From NCBI GenBank assembly GCA_001970855.1, contig LSSN01000904.1, positions 3,288 through 39,976 of the forward strand: DNA of 36,689 bases, in the 5' to 3' direction. Position 1 is the first letter of the stretch. Each line of letters begins with the position of its first letter. Source of the stretch: Smittium culicis. Its lineage: Eukaryota > Kickxellomycota > Harpellomycetes > Harpellales > Legeriomycetaceae. Position numbers and translations under genes: made by a program. A model generated the notes under the pieces. It saw only the letters and a program-made list of their open reading frames with translations. It did no database searches and was not told the origin of the DNA. Of the stretch, positions 11,691 to 24,584 are shown piece by piece.

Positions 11691-14600
11691 CTAAAAATTT
11701 CTGGAAAATAGTATAAATCATAAAAAATATGTAAAAAATTTGCGAGATTATTACGAGTATCTCAACTTTTTTAATTAAAATTTTCCTAATATGAAGCTTA
11801 CTTTTATTATTTTGAGTATATTTAAATAATGGGATATATTAAATAATAGTAATTTTTCAACAGTTTTATCTAATTCATATTTATAAATTAAATGGCTAGT
11901 AAAAAAAAATTCCATACATCAAAAGGATATCCCCATAAAAAAAAAATAAACGTTTTTATAGCCAGCGCTTACAAAAAATAGTGTTTTTGTAAATAAAATA
12001 ACAATTATTCCAAGATCAATTTAGAAAAAAGTAAATTTAATTCACTAAGAAAAAGAAGCCAGTACTGAAGATTACGAGAGATTTGACTAATATTTTATAT
12101 GGTTTCAATTTTAATTGCTATTTAATATTTTAGCAGAAATTTATAATTAAATACAGCCTATTTTGGGAGGTTTTTTTCTCACTTATATAAAAATACACTT
12201 ATAGAAGGAAAAATTTGAGTATTTGGTAAAAATTAAGATACTTTATCTATAAATTAGCGAAAGATTTTTCCGATTTACCTTTGAAATCAAAGAAAAATCT
12301 AAAAAAATTTTATTCTCACACTTTTATAAATCATTTGATAAAATAAACTAAAATATTTATAACATTCTTACAAAGAAACGTTTACTATGAAATTATTTTA
12401 AGAAAAATGAAATGAAAATCTAATCGAATTTAAACTCCTATAAAAAGTTATTTACTCATTCGGTTTTCAGCAAAATTACTAATTTTTACACCCACAATAA
12501 AAGTTCATGGATAACCTAAGTATATTAGAGCCAGAAAAGCGTCATAAACACAATGTAAAAATATACATTAGATGATGAAAGCTGTTTGATAATAAGAAAA
12601 TAATAAAATCTGTGTATTCGCTAAAAATGATTGATAACTTTTTATACAACACCATTTTAGCCATTTTATTAAACGTTATTTTTATTATTTTTATTATTTT
12701 TATTATTTTTATTATTTTTAACTAGAACGTGAACAATCCCTACTGTTTTTCATTGTCGAATTTTTTTTCCAACTATTCATTGTAGGCTATTTCTCAAAAT
12801 TTCGTTAAATCAGTAGATATTAATAAGGTGAATATTAGAGCTATTTAATAAATTTTTTACATTTATAAACTCGTCAGCATCTACACAAAGTATAATTATC
12901 TATTTATAAATCAAAAATTTCCGACAAGAAATATCTTCGAAATCCATTCAAGATTTAGTGTAGAGAAATAAAAATAAAAAATTTTTTCGTGAAAAACGAT
13001 CTAGACCAATTAAAAAATACAACATAGCGTTAAAAACCTTTAATACCAAGTCCAGGCATAGAACGAAGAGCCTGGATTGGGAAACCATATTTATAATATT
13101 AGATTTTACGATAAATATGATAAGAAGGGTATCTATGAATAGTAAATTGAATCTTAATAATATGATACATTTAATATAAATCATAAACAACAGAAAATTG
13201 ATGGTAAATCACGGTTAGAAAAATAATTTTATGTCCAAATCTCTTGCTTTGATTAACGAAAGGCATATCGTGGCTAGAGTACTGTATTAAAAAACAAAGT
13301 GTTCAGCAAGATTCTCAAGATAATAAAATATATTAATATTAACAATAATAATAATAATATATTAGATATAGAATTGTTTAAATTCTTTTATTTAATAAAA
13401 AACGTACAAATATATCAAGAAAAAAGTTTTTCAAACTAGCTATACCCAAAAAAAAAATTTTATTTTGTCCTTGTCAATTTTTGAATCATTTTTCTGCATG
13501 AAATCCCTCTGATAAGTATTAAAAATAATTGGATATAAATCCAAAATAATTAAATACAGACTATTACATAAAAAGATACTGAAAAAATACTATCTTGGAA
13601 AAAAAGAAAATAATATTAAGCATTAATATTTCTAGAATCTAAAAGCATCTAATATTGGTGATTTTGCGCCAGGAAACTTTAATTCATCTACGCACACAAG
13701 ATGGAAGCCTTAGAAAAGTACCTCAGCGCATAAAAAATCCAACCTTAAAAAAGACAGTAAAGTATCTCTCGTAGATAATATCGCCCCTGAAGTAAGCATA
13801 TTGTTCCGTAAGAACACATCGGGAAATACTATAAAAATCAAAATCAAAACTAAAGCCCGATAAATTTATATGAATTACATTCGTTATAAACATAAAAAGT
13901 GGTAGTATAAGGTCTTGATATAAAAATCAAAGAAATAAAATTTCGTTTATAGATAAAAGGTTTTTACATATAAAGCAAAATTTTGATGCTACCCGGAATA
14001 AAAAAAAGCAACTATAAACCTCGATGTGATAAAAAATCACCTAAAATACATTCCAGAATTTCCATGCATGCGCTGGCGCGTCATTCCAAAAACATATCTA
14101 GCTTCAAAAAAACGCCAGGAAAAATCAATAAATAGTACAACGAATTGCATGAATGAATAAAATAAGTGATAATATGTAAATGGCAATGCTATCAAAAGAT
14201 ATGAAGATTTCAATAGGTGAAAAAAAATAAAAACTCTGGGAAATCTCGATTTGCATAAAAAATTAAAAGTGTTTAAAGGATTTTATATTATGTATATTTA
14301 TCAAAAATTTACATATAGGGGTTTCTTTATGAAGAGAGCGCTTTTAGTCATATCAAGTTACATTTTATGAAATTTTAAAATTAGTTTTATCCAATAAAGA
14401 ACTAATAAAATTATTCATATCAAATAACGTCTTAAAAATGAAATATGTAAATAGAAAAATCAAAATTTCTTTTCAATTCCTATAATAATATTAACAATTT
14501 AAGAGTATTTAGGTTAATAATTTAAAGTGGAAACAAATTGCTCTCTTCGTTCAGAACCTCTCATATATTTAGTAAGATATATAAGATAAAATGTCGTACA

Positions 14601-15503
14601 TAAAAACCTTTTAGCTAGGAATTGAATCTTAAGCCTATAATAAACATAAAAACTTATAAAAATTTCGAAAAACCTACAAAGCTATCGGCATCCATGCAGT
14701 TAATAGCATCTTTGTCGCCTTGAGTTTAGCCAAGCTTGTTGAGGCTAACTTTATCTTATTTTAACAAATTTGTGTCATAGACTTATTTCAAAAGTGTTAT
14801 TTTTGGGTTTAAAATATTTTTGGTACTTTTATTTGCTTTATTCGTGATTTTAATACTTTATTGATTTTTCTTTTCTTTTATAATGAACTAAAGAAAAAAC
14901 TATTTTTTCTTTTACATTTTATAAATTCTGAAACTCTCATAGATCACGCGTAAAATTTAAAGTATAATATCCTATAAATTAGTATATTTGTAAAATAAAA
15001 TAAGATAAAAATTAAGATAAAGATAATATAAAAATAATATAAACCCCTTGTTTTCTATCTCTTTATAAAAAAACTCTTTGTAGAAAGAAAAGTTGATAGA
15101 TCTCTTTCAAAAAATGAAAAAAACTAAAGGATTTTCCAAAAAATATTTTTACTAATAAATTAATAAAGTCGTGATTCTACGATATCTGGATAATATAAAA
15201 TCTCGCTTCATTTTTCAAACTACCTAAATTTGAATCAAAAGTTATAAAAAAATCACCTTGCTTTCTAATTTGTTAAAAGTTCCCTTTTGTTTCAGGATCA
15301 TGCCCAAAGCCGCAGAATGTTTAATCTTCAAAAATTTCTATAAGTATATGAACAATTGAAAGAGCAATAGTAAAAAGTGGTAATAATATTGTCTGAAGAC
15401 CCAATTTAGCTTACCCATAGCCTTTTTTTTATAGCGGTTAGAGATAAAAAAGATCTGTATATATTTGAAATAACTCGCTTGATCGAGTTAATAAAAATAA
15501 AGA
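11691..15503. other. A+T-rich spacer with scattered coding-like remnants
   Basis: No intact gene. Two stretches read more like old coding sequence than the rest. One is an open plus frame at about 12970-13182, containing TKSRHRTKSLDWET. The other is a frame at about 13670-13863 with one internal stop, containing SLVDNIAPEVSILFRKN. Neither is recognisable, and both may be transposon debris or chance. Confidence 0.35.
12676..12720 (+). repeat. 9-bp tandem repeat (ATTATTTTT)n
   Basis: About five near-perfect copies of a 9-bp A+T unit in tandem. A simple minisatellite with no sign of coding function. Confidence 0.85.
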
Positions 15504-15664
15504 TTCAAGAATGGGGGAGTAAAATTTTTGAGGATACTTCTCATCATAACAATGATAAAAATATGAATTATGTGAAACGAGAATAACATCAAATTAACAT
15601 ACACTATTAAACTACATAGATTTACTTACTCACTGGGGAAAATTTTACGAGCCCCATTCTTTAA
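15504..15664. mobile_element. Short inverted-repeat element (possible MITE)
   Basis: The left arm at 15504-15528 and the right arm at 15639-15664 are inverted repeats of about 25 bp with a few mismatches. Both share AAGAATGGGG and GTAAAATTTT on the same relative strand. The interior is only about 110 bp and A+T-rich, so the element is non-coding. No convincing target duplication was found. A folded RNA or a regulatory palindrome is an alternative to a MITE. Confidence 0.5.
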
Positions 15665-16538
15665 TATTTGGGCATAAATGATATAAAAAAATCATGTCAA
15701 ATATTATTAAAGCTTATTTGGTTTAGATAATATTAATTGGGGCCCATCTAGTATTTTATAATAACGATATAGAAATTTTGAGCGCTAAAATAGAGGAATT
15801 TTATGTCTATTGATGATAAAGTTGAAGCGTTTACAAAACCATGATTCCAAACGTCGAGTTTGGAATATAAAAACACACTCTATACAAGAATGAGCGAAAT
15901 GTATCCGAATATAAGTTTGGAGAGGTAGCATCTAATTCAAATTTAGTGAAAATATTATATCGAGCTACATATGTTCAGTTTCGATATTGCAGTAATCCTG
16001 GAAAAAATAAAATAATGAGTGCCCCAGACAGTTGCTAACTTAATACTAAAGCGTTCACGTTGCCTTAATATTTTACCGCATTTAAGGATATTAGATGGTG
16101 TGATAGCCATTTTCACAACTGAAATGTTATAATAAATGACTTGAAAGGTATAAATTTAACCTCACCGATATCTGCGACCACGGATGCGTCTGATACAGGC
16201 CGAAGCTTCATCTGGTGTATAAAGAAAACCTTAAGACAATATAGTATAAACATGCAAGAATTATTATTATTATTATTTGTCTCAGATAGTTTATTAAACA
16301 TGCAAGAATTATAGCCAAAATACTAAGATAGAAAGATATTGATAAATAAATTAAAATTAAATGACTCAAATTGGTTAAATCGATAACAAAAATTTCAGAC
16401 ATGTAACATGAATAAAGAATTCCTTATCATCTCTGGAGGCACAAAAGCGAGTTGAAAGCAATTAAATATATCTAAGAGACAGCAAATAATAGTATCGGAA
16501 TTCAAATTTTCAATAAATATTTCCCATATATTTTTGAA
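15665..16538. other. Gene-free stretch with possible coding debris
   Basis: Slightly less A+T-rich than its surroundings. A minus-strand open stretch of about 54 codons around 15958-16118 contains MAITPSNILKCGKILRQ and is not recognised. A 17-bp direct repeat lies at 16248-16264 and 16296-16312. Confidence 0.35.
16248..16312 (+). repeat. 17-bp direct repeat, 48-bp period
   Basis: The sequence aaacatgcaagaattat occurs at 16248-16264 and again at 16296-16312, with a short ATT run between. A local tandem duplication or an excision footprint would both explain it. Confidence 0.8.
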
Positions 16539-16696
16539 TTAAAGCGTTCTGTGATATTGACCCACCCGAAATTTAATCATACCATAGGGGGTGGAAACTG
16601 CCAAAATTTTGGTTATACTCTGTGAAGTGTAAATGTAGTCACATTACACTTTTTTTCGTCTATAGCCAAGAATAAATGATTGATCGGGATAGTTAA
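16539..16696 (-). mobile_element. TTAA-flanked MITE-like element, degraded copy
   Basis: Bounded by TTAA at 16539-16542 and 16693-16696. Read on the minus strand it starts TTAAC..TCCCGATCAA (16680-16689) and ends GGTGGGTCAA (16557-16566) followed by TTAA. Those two 10-bp motifs sit at similar distances from the TTAA ends of the element at 26521-26717, so the two look like members of one family. The interiors differ, so this is an old copy. Confidence 0.5.
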
Positions 16697-16989
16697 CCTA
16701 TTGTTTATACTGATTAATTTTTATGTCTCTTTGTGAGATATTTTAGTATATAAATATTCGCGTCCATGATTTTAGGAAACTTAGACTCTCTTCTCGTTAA
16801 CATTTGTGTCAATAAATATCGATCTTATAACATGCTATTTATTAATTAAACATCATTTAGTTGTAGCTCTTTGGAAGAACTTTTCACAATCGCAAAAAAC
16901 TCTTTTTACTTAATTTATAAGGTCATAAAACCAGTTCATGCCAATAAATAAAAGCCAGTGTTAACCCACTATATGAATTCATGTGTATC
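16697..16989. other. A+T-rich spacer before the microsatellite
   Basis: Nothing recognisable on either strand. Confidence 0.5.
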
Positions 16990-17885
<896 letters not shown>

Positions 17886-18330
17886 CAGATTAAAAAACTT
17901 TTATATAAAAAATTTATAACATAATATATATTTTATTAGCTCTCCAAGTTTAGAATTTTTAAAGTTTCAAATGCATATTTAATGCACTCCAGGACTTGCG
18001 GGGTTAATTATTTATCAACCAACTTATTTTTTTAAAAAACAAACTAATTAATCAACTAAAACATTTAAAAATACAAATCTTATAAACAAAATGATGCCAA
18101 ACATTGTCTCAGAAAATGACGCAAAAATCGTAGTAGCAATTTCGCGCCTTAACATGTACTTTGTTTCGAAACTGCAGCTGCGAGAACTAGGGGGTATGGT
18201 ACATCGTCAACATATATATTGTATATTTTTTATAAATCTAATATATAATTTTTATTGGCTTATAATTTTCAGTTTATTATTATCCAATAAGATGGTAACA
18301 CTTAATATGTTTCCTCTCCTCGTATAATAT

Positions 18331-18365
18331 AAATTAATCTTTGCTCTAAAGAGCTCGATTAATTT
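18331..18365. repeat. Compound palindrome / hairpin
   Basis: The outer arms AAATTAATC and GATTAATTT pair over 9 bp and enclose a second perfect arm pair GCTCT/AGAGC around a 2-nt loop, with small internal bulges. It lies between the 78-codon open frame and the ARC1-like 3' end. Function unknown. Confidence 0.6.
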
Positions 18366-18491
18366 TAACAAAAAAGAGCACTATTGTATTTCGGGGGTTT
18401 AAGTGGTGCGGTAAATTATATCCAATTAAACTTTCGATCAGAGCCAATTTAATATTATTATTATAATTACATTTAAAACTAGCATGTGATG

Positions 18492-18517
18492 AGCCCTTAT
18501 TTGAGCAATAAAGGGCT
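18492..18517. repeat. Small hairpin AGCCCTT/AAGGGCT
   Basis: A 7-bp perfect stem, extended by ATT/AAT with one bulged A, around a short loop. It is about 190 bp beyond the stop codon of the minus-strand ARC1-like gene, so a role in 3' end processing is possible but unsupported. Confidence 0.45.
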
Positions 18518-18704
18518 AAAAAGTTGGTTTTAAATGTTAAAAAATACTTTGCAGTGTTTTGCCAATATTAGACATCAAAAAAAAAAAATTGTGCAAAAAT
18601 CATCACCAAATAAAGAGTGATATATGAATTCTTTTAAAGAGGGGGTATCTTTGATAAAAAAAAAAAAAACTAAAAGAATAAGAATAAGAAAACTAAAATA
18701 GGAA

Positions 18705-20132
18705 TTATTTCATTGGGCCACCAGCAATGGATTGAGATTTGCAAACGTTTCCGTTAACCAAGAGTTTGTGGAACTTCTTGTCTTGATCAACCCAACCAGC
18801 TTCAAAAGTGTCGCTGGTAATAAAACCAGGTTGGATGGTTTCCCAAATTTTCTTTTTAGGGTTTAACAAAGCTTCTGGGTCTTTTCCTTCAAAACCTTCA
18901 AAGTAGACTCTATCGCCGGGTTTGCTTCCAGCTGGGGGTTCGATAAACTCGACTTTAGTGCCATCGACACTGTCAGCGCATAAAACCATAGCGTAAGATT
19001 TAATTCCGCGCATTGTTGCTGGTTTTAAGTTGCAGATAACGATAACATAACGATCGATCATTTGTTCTATTGGAATGAATTTTACTAATCCAGAAATGAC
19101 TTGGCGGGGTTGCTCTTCACCAAGTTCGATCTGTTCGAGGTATAGAGAATCAGCGTCAGGATGTCTATCGACCTTAATAATTTTTCCAACTCGCAAGTCT
19201 ATCATTGATGGGACTATGACTAGTGGTTCCTCAGGTGCTTTATTGTTCTTTTTGGCTGAATTTGGATCGCCTCCAGTTTTTTTTTGCTTAGAGGCGGATT
19301 TGGCTTTCTTTCCAGATTGATCCTGCTTATTAGCATTATCGTTTTGAGAATTAGAAGCTGCTGTAGGGACATTTAGATTAGCAAAATCCAAGTTTTCTTT
19401 GTCAAAAATAAGACCGAGTCTGGTAAACCAGCTAATGAAATTAGGGAAGTTTTTTTTTTTGGCATCTGAAAGAGAATGAACGTAGTTAAATATGTTTGCA
19501 TATGAGATTATGTCAGCTATGGTAAGCTTGCATGGTACAAGATAGTAAGGCTCCTTTAGCGAATCGTTAACAAGCTAATAAGGGTGTTGTTTAAGTAAAT
19601 AATATAGAATATAGATAAATATTTATACAATTATAAATGAAAATAGAAGGAGAAAGAATCATTGATAATAGAATAAAATTTAGATATTACCTGAACGAAA
19701 TTTTGGCGATTGACGGTTCCGGTTTTAGCAGACATTGTCATGTACTGGCTGATCTATTTAAATGTATGACTTATAATTAATATTTGAGAAAAGCGGGTTT
19801 TAAGATGAGTAGTTACCAAAGCAGATTGTTCTTCGTCAGAGCCGAGCAAATCATTATTTACATCAGAGGCGATTTGTGTCGACAAGGTATTAACGCCAAG
19901 GGATGTGTTTGCACATGATGATTCATCGAGGTTTAAGTTGCTTAGCTGTGAAAAAAATGTAAGCTTTTGAGTATAAATTTAAATTAAATTTAAGTTGAGG
20001 CATGAGGAATATAAATGGGATGATGAGAACCTTGAATGCGGAAACATATTCGTTCAATTTATCCACAGTTATCTTCAAATGGGAAGACAACAGTCTCAAG
20101 GCAGGATCTCTGGTAATATCATTTAGCGCCAT
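18705..20132 (-). CDS. ARC1: Arc1/AIMP1-like tRNA-binding aminoacylation cofactor
   Basis: Four exons: 20132-20031, 19945-19817, 19753-19691 and 19574-18705. All junctions are in phase 0, giving 387 aa, close to yeast Arc1. Residues about 70-160 form a GST-C-like helical domain (YYLVPCKLTIADIISYA, NFPNFISWF) of the kind that docks aminoacyl-tRNA synthetases. Residues about 180-215 are a Lys-rich linker expected to add general RNA affinity. Residues about 220-387 are the EMAP-II/Trbp111 tRNA-binding OB fold: IDLRVGKIIKVDRHPDADSL, then NLKPATMRGIKSYAMVLCA. Known role of the family: a cytosolic scaffold that delivers tRNA to MetRS and GluRS. Intron 1 uses a GTTCTC donor, unlike the GTAAxx donors elsewhere. 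Skipping it would run into a stop. Introns are 85, 63 and 116 nt. The stand-alone N-terminal GST-like domain argues against a MetRS C-terminal fragment. Confidence 0.88.
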
Positions 20133-21520
20133 TTTGGAAAATAATGAAAGCATAACACTTCTAATCCTTTTTTTTCTCTCTCTCTCAATGAACTTTGGTT
20201 ATGAAATCTAATCTATTCTCTTGTTTATGATGATTTTTGACTCATAAATCTCGTAATTTGCAAATGGTAGTTTCCCCACATATTTACTTTTTCTTGATAC
20301 TTTTGTTTTGATATGATTTGACGAAACTCAATATAAAAATTTTTTTATTGCTATTTAATTTGGCCTTTGCCTTGAAACCTTAGGTATAATATAAAGTACA
20401 TCCAATAATTTGGCTATACCCATTCGTAGATTTTGATTTTATTAGTCAGATCTACCTCGATAGCTATTATGTTTTTTTAGTTGATGGAACAGCTAATTTA
20501 ATTGTCTGTCTTGCAACTTTTTATAACAGATGTAAATTTTATTTTCAATATGTTGTTAACTTATAAAAGCTATTTGTTTAAGGATCAGTTTGCAGTTTAG
20601 TTATAGGAGCTAACAATAAATGATGTTTCTATTAGATTATCATTGATATGTTATTATAGTTATTCTCAAAGACAATCACTTATTAAAACTAAATATAACA
20701 TTATATTCGGCGTTTACTCTAGTGGCTGATATTGCTATAGGTATTTTGATATTAACCATTTTACGCATAGACTACTTGATCAGGATATATCAACACCAAA
20801 TATTTATGATGAAAAATATTCATAGACATAATGTGTATAGAAATTAAATTATACGCGATCTATGATGTTTATATAACAGAAAAAAGAAATTACATAAAAA
20901 ATTTTTTTAGAAAAAGCTAAAAAGTAAGATATTAAAATATATAATTTCAAAAATTCAACTATTATGTACGCAATCAAGAATAAATTATCTTGCTCAAAGG
21001 AACAGTAACTTTAAACTTTCAGCAGTTGCTGTAAATCCTTCATAATTTATTTATAAATATCTAGGATAAATAATCAGGATATATACAAGAATCAGCTAGG
21101 CTAAATAAAGTATCAACATATACTCGAAAGAATGTATTACAGGCTAAGAGTGGTAAGAAATCTGAGGGAGAAGATAAAAATAGCATCGAATTTAATTATC
21201 TTATTTTCTTAAATTCTTGAAAAAATCAATTAAACGTGTGTCTGCTTAGGTATCTGAATTATATTTCCATTAAAGCTTATTTATTCAAATGTATTCATTA
21301 TATTTTAAAAAAAAAATAGATAAAATACAAAAATCATGCTTTTTTTGGAGAGGGCGGGGAAACTAAATGATGGAATATCTTATAGATTTTTTTTATTAAT
21401 CAAAATAAAAGTAGCATATTTATATTAATGGTGTGTTTGTAGGTGTGTGTATGTCAAGAATGAGCGATTAAAAAACATTCAATGCTCATTAAAATAAAAA
21501 ATAACTAAAAAAAAAAACGT
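20133..21520. other. Spacer between the ARC1-like gene and the helicase gene
   Basis: A+T-rich. The first few hundred bases should contain the ARC1-like promoter and the last part the helicase 3' UTR. No gene or repeat is visible. Confidence 0.5.
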
Positions 21521-24026
21521 TTATTCGTAATCGTTTCTATAATAGGGTTTGTTGGATGAACGTTGGCTTCCTCTATCACTTCTGTAGCTTGGTTTGCTGT
21601 CATATCTATCGTTTGAGCGGTTGAATCTAGGTTTATCGTTGTTGTTTTTATAAGATCCAAGCCCAGAATTTCCGTCTTCAGAGTATTTATTGAATCTTGG
21701 CTTGTAGCTATTATGTCCGCTACCTGAGTTGTAATTGTCTTTGTTGCCGAATCTTTTACTGTCGTCTCTGTGGTTGTATCCACTGCCGCCGGAGCGGTTA
21801 GACCTGAAGTTAGATCCTCTGTTTCCATAACTGTTAGCGCCGTAGCCGGAACCGCCTCCGCCACCAAATCTCGAATTCCTGTTTCCGAAACCTGATTTTC
21901 CACGTGCTGAGAAAGTTGGTCTAACAGCTGACGGAATTGAAGGAATATCGTGAATTCCGAATACTTCCATAGATTTAGCTAGTTCCCTCAAGAAAGTTTG
22001 CCCGTCAAATCTAAGCACACCTTCGCAGGACTGGTAAAACCCTAGGAGCGAAAGGAACATATCTTCAACTTCGACTTGATCAGTGTTGTTTTTTGAGAAG
22101 CTGAATAGTTTTAAGAATTGTTTCATTTCTTTGTAGTATGGCAAAGTTGCTGGATCAACGGTTTGCTGGGAAGTTATGGGCGATTCTGAGTCTGCATCTT
22201 CTGATGATTCGGCTTTGGAAATTGCTGAAATAGCTTCTGACAATTTCTCGACAACTTCGCTTGAATAATCGACGCTTTCGTTCAAGGTTTTTAGACCTTG
22301 ATCCCTTTCAAGCTCTTTTATGAATGGGACTTCTGATGGAGAAAGTAAAATGATACCTTCTCCGTCAGTTCCAGCACGGCCAGTTCTTCCAACGCGATGG
22401 GTATATTGCTCAGACGTTTTGGGAACACCAACTTGTAAAACTAATCTAGTTCCGGGATAATCAACACCGCGAGCAGATACGTCTGTGGTGATTAATATAG
22501 CTGAGTTGTTGTTTGATGTGTCGAACTCTCTGAATTTGTCTGAAATTCTGGATCTTTGCTCTTGCGACTTTTTTCCGTGGAGGCAAAAGACTTCAATTGA
22601 ATCAGATTTTGTAAAGCTATTAGAGGGTTTTCCGTATTTTTTGTTTCGTGAAGCCTTGGATTGATTAATTATTGTACCTCTGCTGCTGATAATATTTTTA
22701 ATAATATCACTATAAATCTGTGTAGATTTAGTTGTTGGCAAAAAAATGACTACTTTTGAGCCATTCCCGTTTTCTTTAGTGTTTATTTCTTTAATGTGGT
22801 TTTTGAGAATGTGGTAAATGGTGGCATAGTGCATGTCCCAGTCAGCTAAAACGTAGGATTGCTTGACTCTGTGAACGACGTTGGTATCGTTTGGATCAAC
22901 ACAATCTAAAGTTTCGAACTTTTTGTTTTTGAAAGCTTGGTTAGCAATTGATCTAACCTTACTAGAAAAGGTTGCTGAAACGAGGAAAGTTTGTCTATCT
23001 TCTGGACACTTTTCAATAATAGAGTTAACTTCGTTTTGGAAACCGAGATCAAGTAGCATATCAGCTTCGTCAAAAATAAGCTATTTTTTTTAAAAATGTA
23101 TAAATGGGATTTTTTAATAAAAGAGAAAATTTTCAAATCGAAAGTAAGTACACTAAATATAGCAGAGCTAAATGTTAAAATTATAAAAAAATAAAATAAA
23201 AAAGACTTACGACTTTGGTTTTATTAGCAGATCTGGTGAAAGATGGGTTATTTTCCCACATGTCAAGCAAGCGGCCAGGGGTACCAACTACGATATCATG
23301 AGGGCTAACAGAGAGACCTCTATTTTGGTTGCGGCTTGATTCACCTCCAACGAGCAAATGGACTGAGAATTGGTGGTAGTAAGAAATCTTTTTAGCTTCA
23401 GCAGCAATTTGTTTAGCGAGCTCTCTTGTAGGGCTTACGATTAAGATACCAACAGATTTATCTCTTGGGTCAGAGCTTAATGCAGCATTTTTTAAAACAG
23501 TTTCTATTGCAGATACTAAGAAGGCAATTGTTTTTCCAGTACCAGTTTTAGCTTTAATCAAAAAGTCTTGAGTTGAAGGGAGACGAGAGATTATAGAGTC
23601 CTGGACTTTAGAGGCGGCTTCAAATCCAAATTGCTGTTTTAGTGCTTTTAATGTATTTTTATTAATTGCTGGGTATGAAGCAAAAGGAACAGGAACATAC
23701 TCATCCTTATGGTTTGGGTCAGCATTGTTGTATATCACACCATTATGTTCTTCAGAAATTGCAGAGTTTGTAGAATTGAATAATGACGGATAGGTAGAGA
23801 ATTTTGAAATTAAGGATATTTTAGAGGATGTTAAGGCGGTTCGAGGAACTAAATATGTTTTTTTATTGTTGGGAAATATATAGTTAATAAATGAGTATAA
23901 ATAAAGAAATATTCAAGAGGAAATGCAAAGCTTACATATAGATGGGTTTAAGAGAGTAGTGTATTTCCTAACAGGTGAAAAGGCGATTGAGCGAATCAAA
24001 GCCTTAGATAAAGCTAGTCTTTGCAT
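21521..24026 (-). CDS. MSS116: Mitochondrial DEAD-box RNA helicase, Mss116-like
   Basis: Three exons: 24026-23936, 23848-23211 and 23080-21521 (introns 87 and 130 nt), giving 762 aa. The N-terminus (MQRLALSKALIRSIAFSPVR) is basic, amphipathic and lacks acidic residues, as in a mitochondrial presequence. Motifs in order: I AKTGTGKT (130-137), Ia PTRELA, Ib TPGRL, II DEAD (247-250), III SAT (278-280), then RecA-like domain 2 with ARGVD and motif VI HRVGRTGR (471-478). A low-complexity tail of about 130 residues rich in Gly, Arg, Ser, Asn and Tyr ends the protein, comparable to the basic RNA-binding tail of Mss116 and CYT-19. Known role of these proteins: ATP-dependent RNA chaperoning in mitochondria, including group I/II intron splicing. 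The DEAD-box call is firm. The Mss116 orthology is inferred from the presequence, motif I context and tail. Confidence 0.88.
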
Positions 24027-24407
24027 TTTTTTTAAAGAGAAGGTTTGAGTTTGGGCGCAAAGATGGTCAAAGGTGATAGTTTATAGAGAATAAACCAACA
24101 GCTGAATTTAAAGAAGTAGTTTAAAGATGACTAATAGTTATTGGGCAGAAGAGAGCTGTCTGTTCTATAATTATTGAGATACTGGGATGGATATATAGAA
24201 TTCAGAAATAAGCCATTAAACTAGCAGTAAGAAAAAGTTTTATTTGGTCTATTGCGCTTAAATTAAGAAAGAGTAAGATTATGTGATTTATATAAGGCAA
24301 AATTAGGCCAAAAAATGCTTAGAAATCTATAAAAAATAAAAAAGTTAAATTTAAAGTTTAAAAAACGCAGTATTTTTTGGGCTGCAAGTAAATTGGAGAA
24401 AAAATTT
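24027..24407. other. Spacer upstream of the helicase gene
   Basis: About 380 bp holding the presumed minus-strand promoter of the helicase and the 3' end region of the exon at 24408-24584. No further structure was recognised. Confidence 0.45.
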
Positions 24408-24584
24408 TCACTTTTTTAGGAACAAGCTCTGATTATTGGCTGTTATCTTTCGCTTCATTGGCATCTGTTTGCGATAGTTGGAGATGAAATTTTCGATCCA
24501 GCGAATAGATAGATATTCTTGAATTGTGGTTTTTTGAACTGAAGGCGCAGGATGTACTTTATTGGTTCGCTTTGAGCAAATAGA
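24408..24584 (-). CDS. Terminal exon of an unidentified gene (partial)
   Basis: 58 codons followed by TGA, opening right after a CTAG acceptor. A 36-nt GTAAGT...CTAG intron would lie upstream (24585-24620). The sequence is basic and coding-like, including TTIQEYLSIRWIENFISNYR and then KQMPMKRK, and has no early Met, so it must be joined to an upstream exon. Candidate upstream pieces lie at about 24720-24885 (one begins MRNIFSKMSSWINK, another contains IYWVDQILKMHWID). I could not join them in frame with convincing splice sites. The gene would be head-to-head with the HIT zinc finger gene starting at 25018. Basic composition could fit a small ribosomal or organellar protein, but I do not recognise the family. 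Confidence 0.45.
   Translation of the reverse strand, partial: SICSKRTNKVHPAPSVQKTTIQEYLSIRWIENFISNYRKQMPMKRKITANNQSLFLKK

Noticed and set aside
12948..13190. 80-codon minus-strand hydrophobic frame
   Set aside because: Composition is what A+T-rich non-coding DNA gives by chance. The opposite strand is slightly more coding-like.
21505..21903. 132-codon Thr-rich frame inside the helicase gene
   Set aside because: It lies in another frame of the low-complexity Gly/Arg/Ser tail of the DEAD-box gene and has no independent support.
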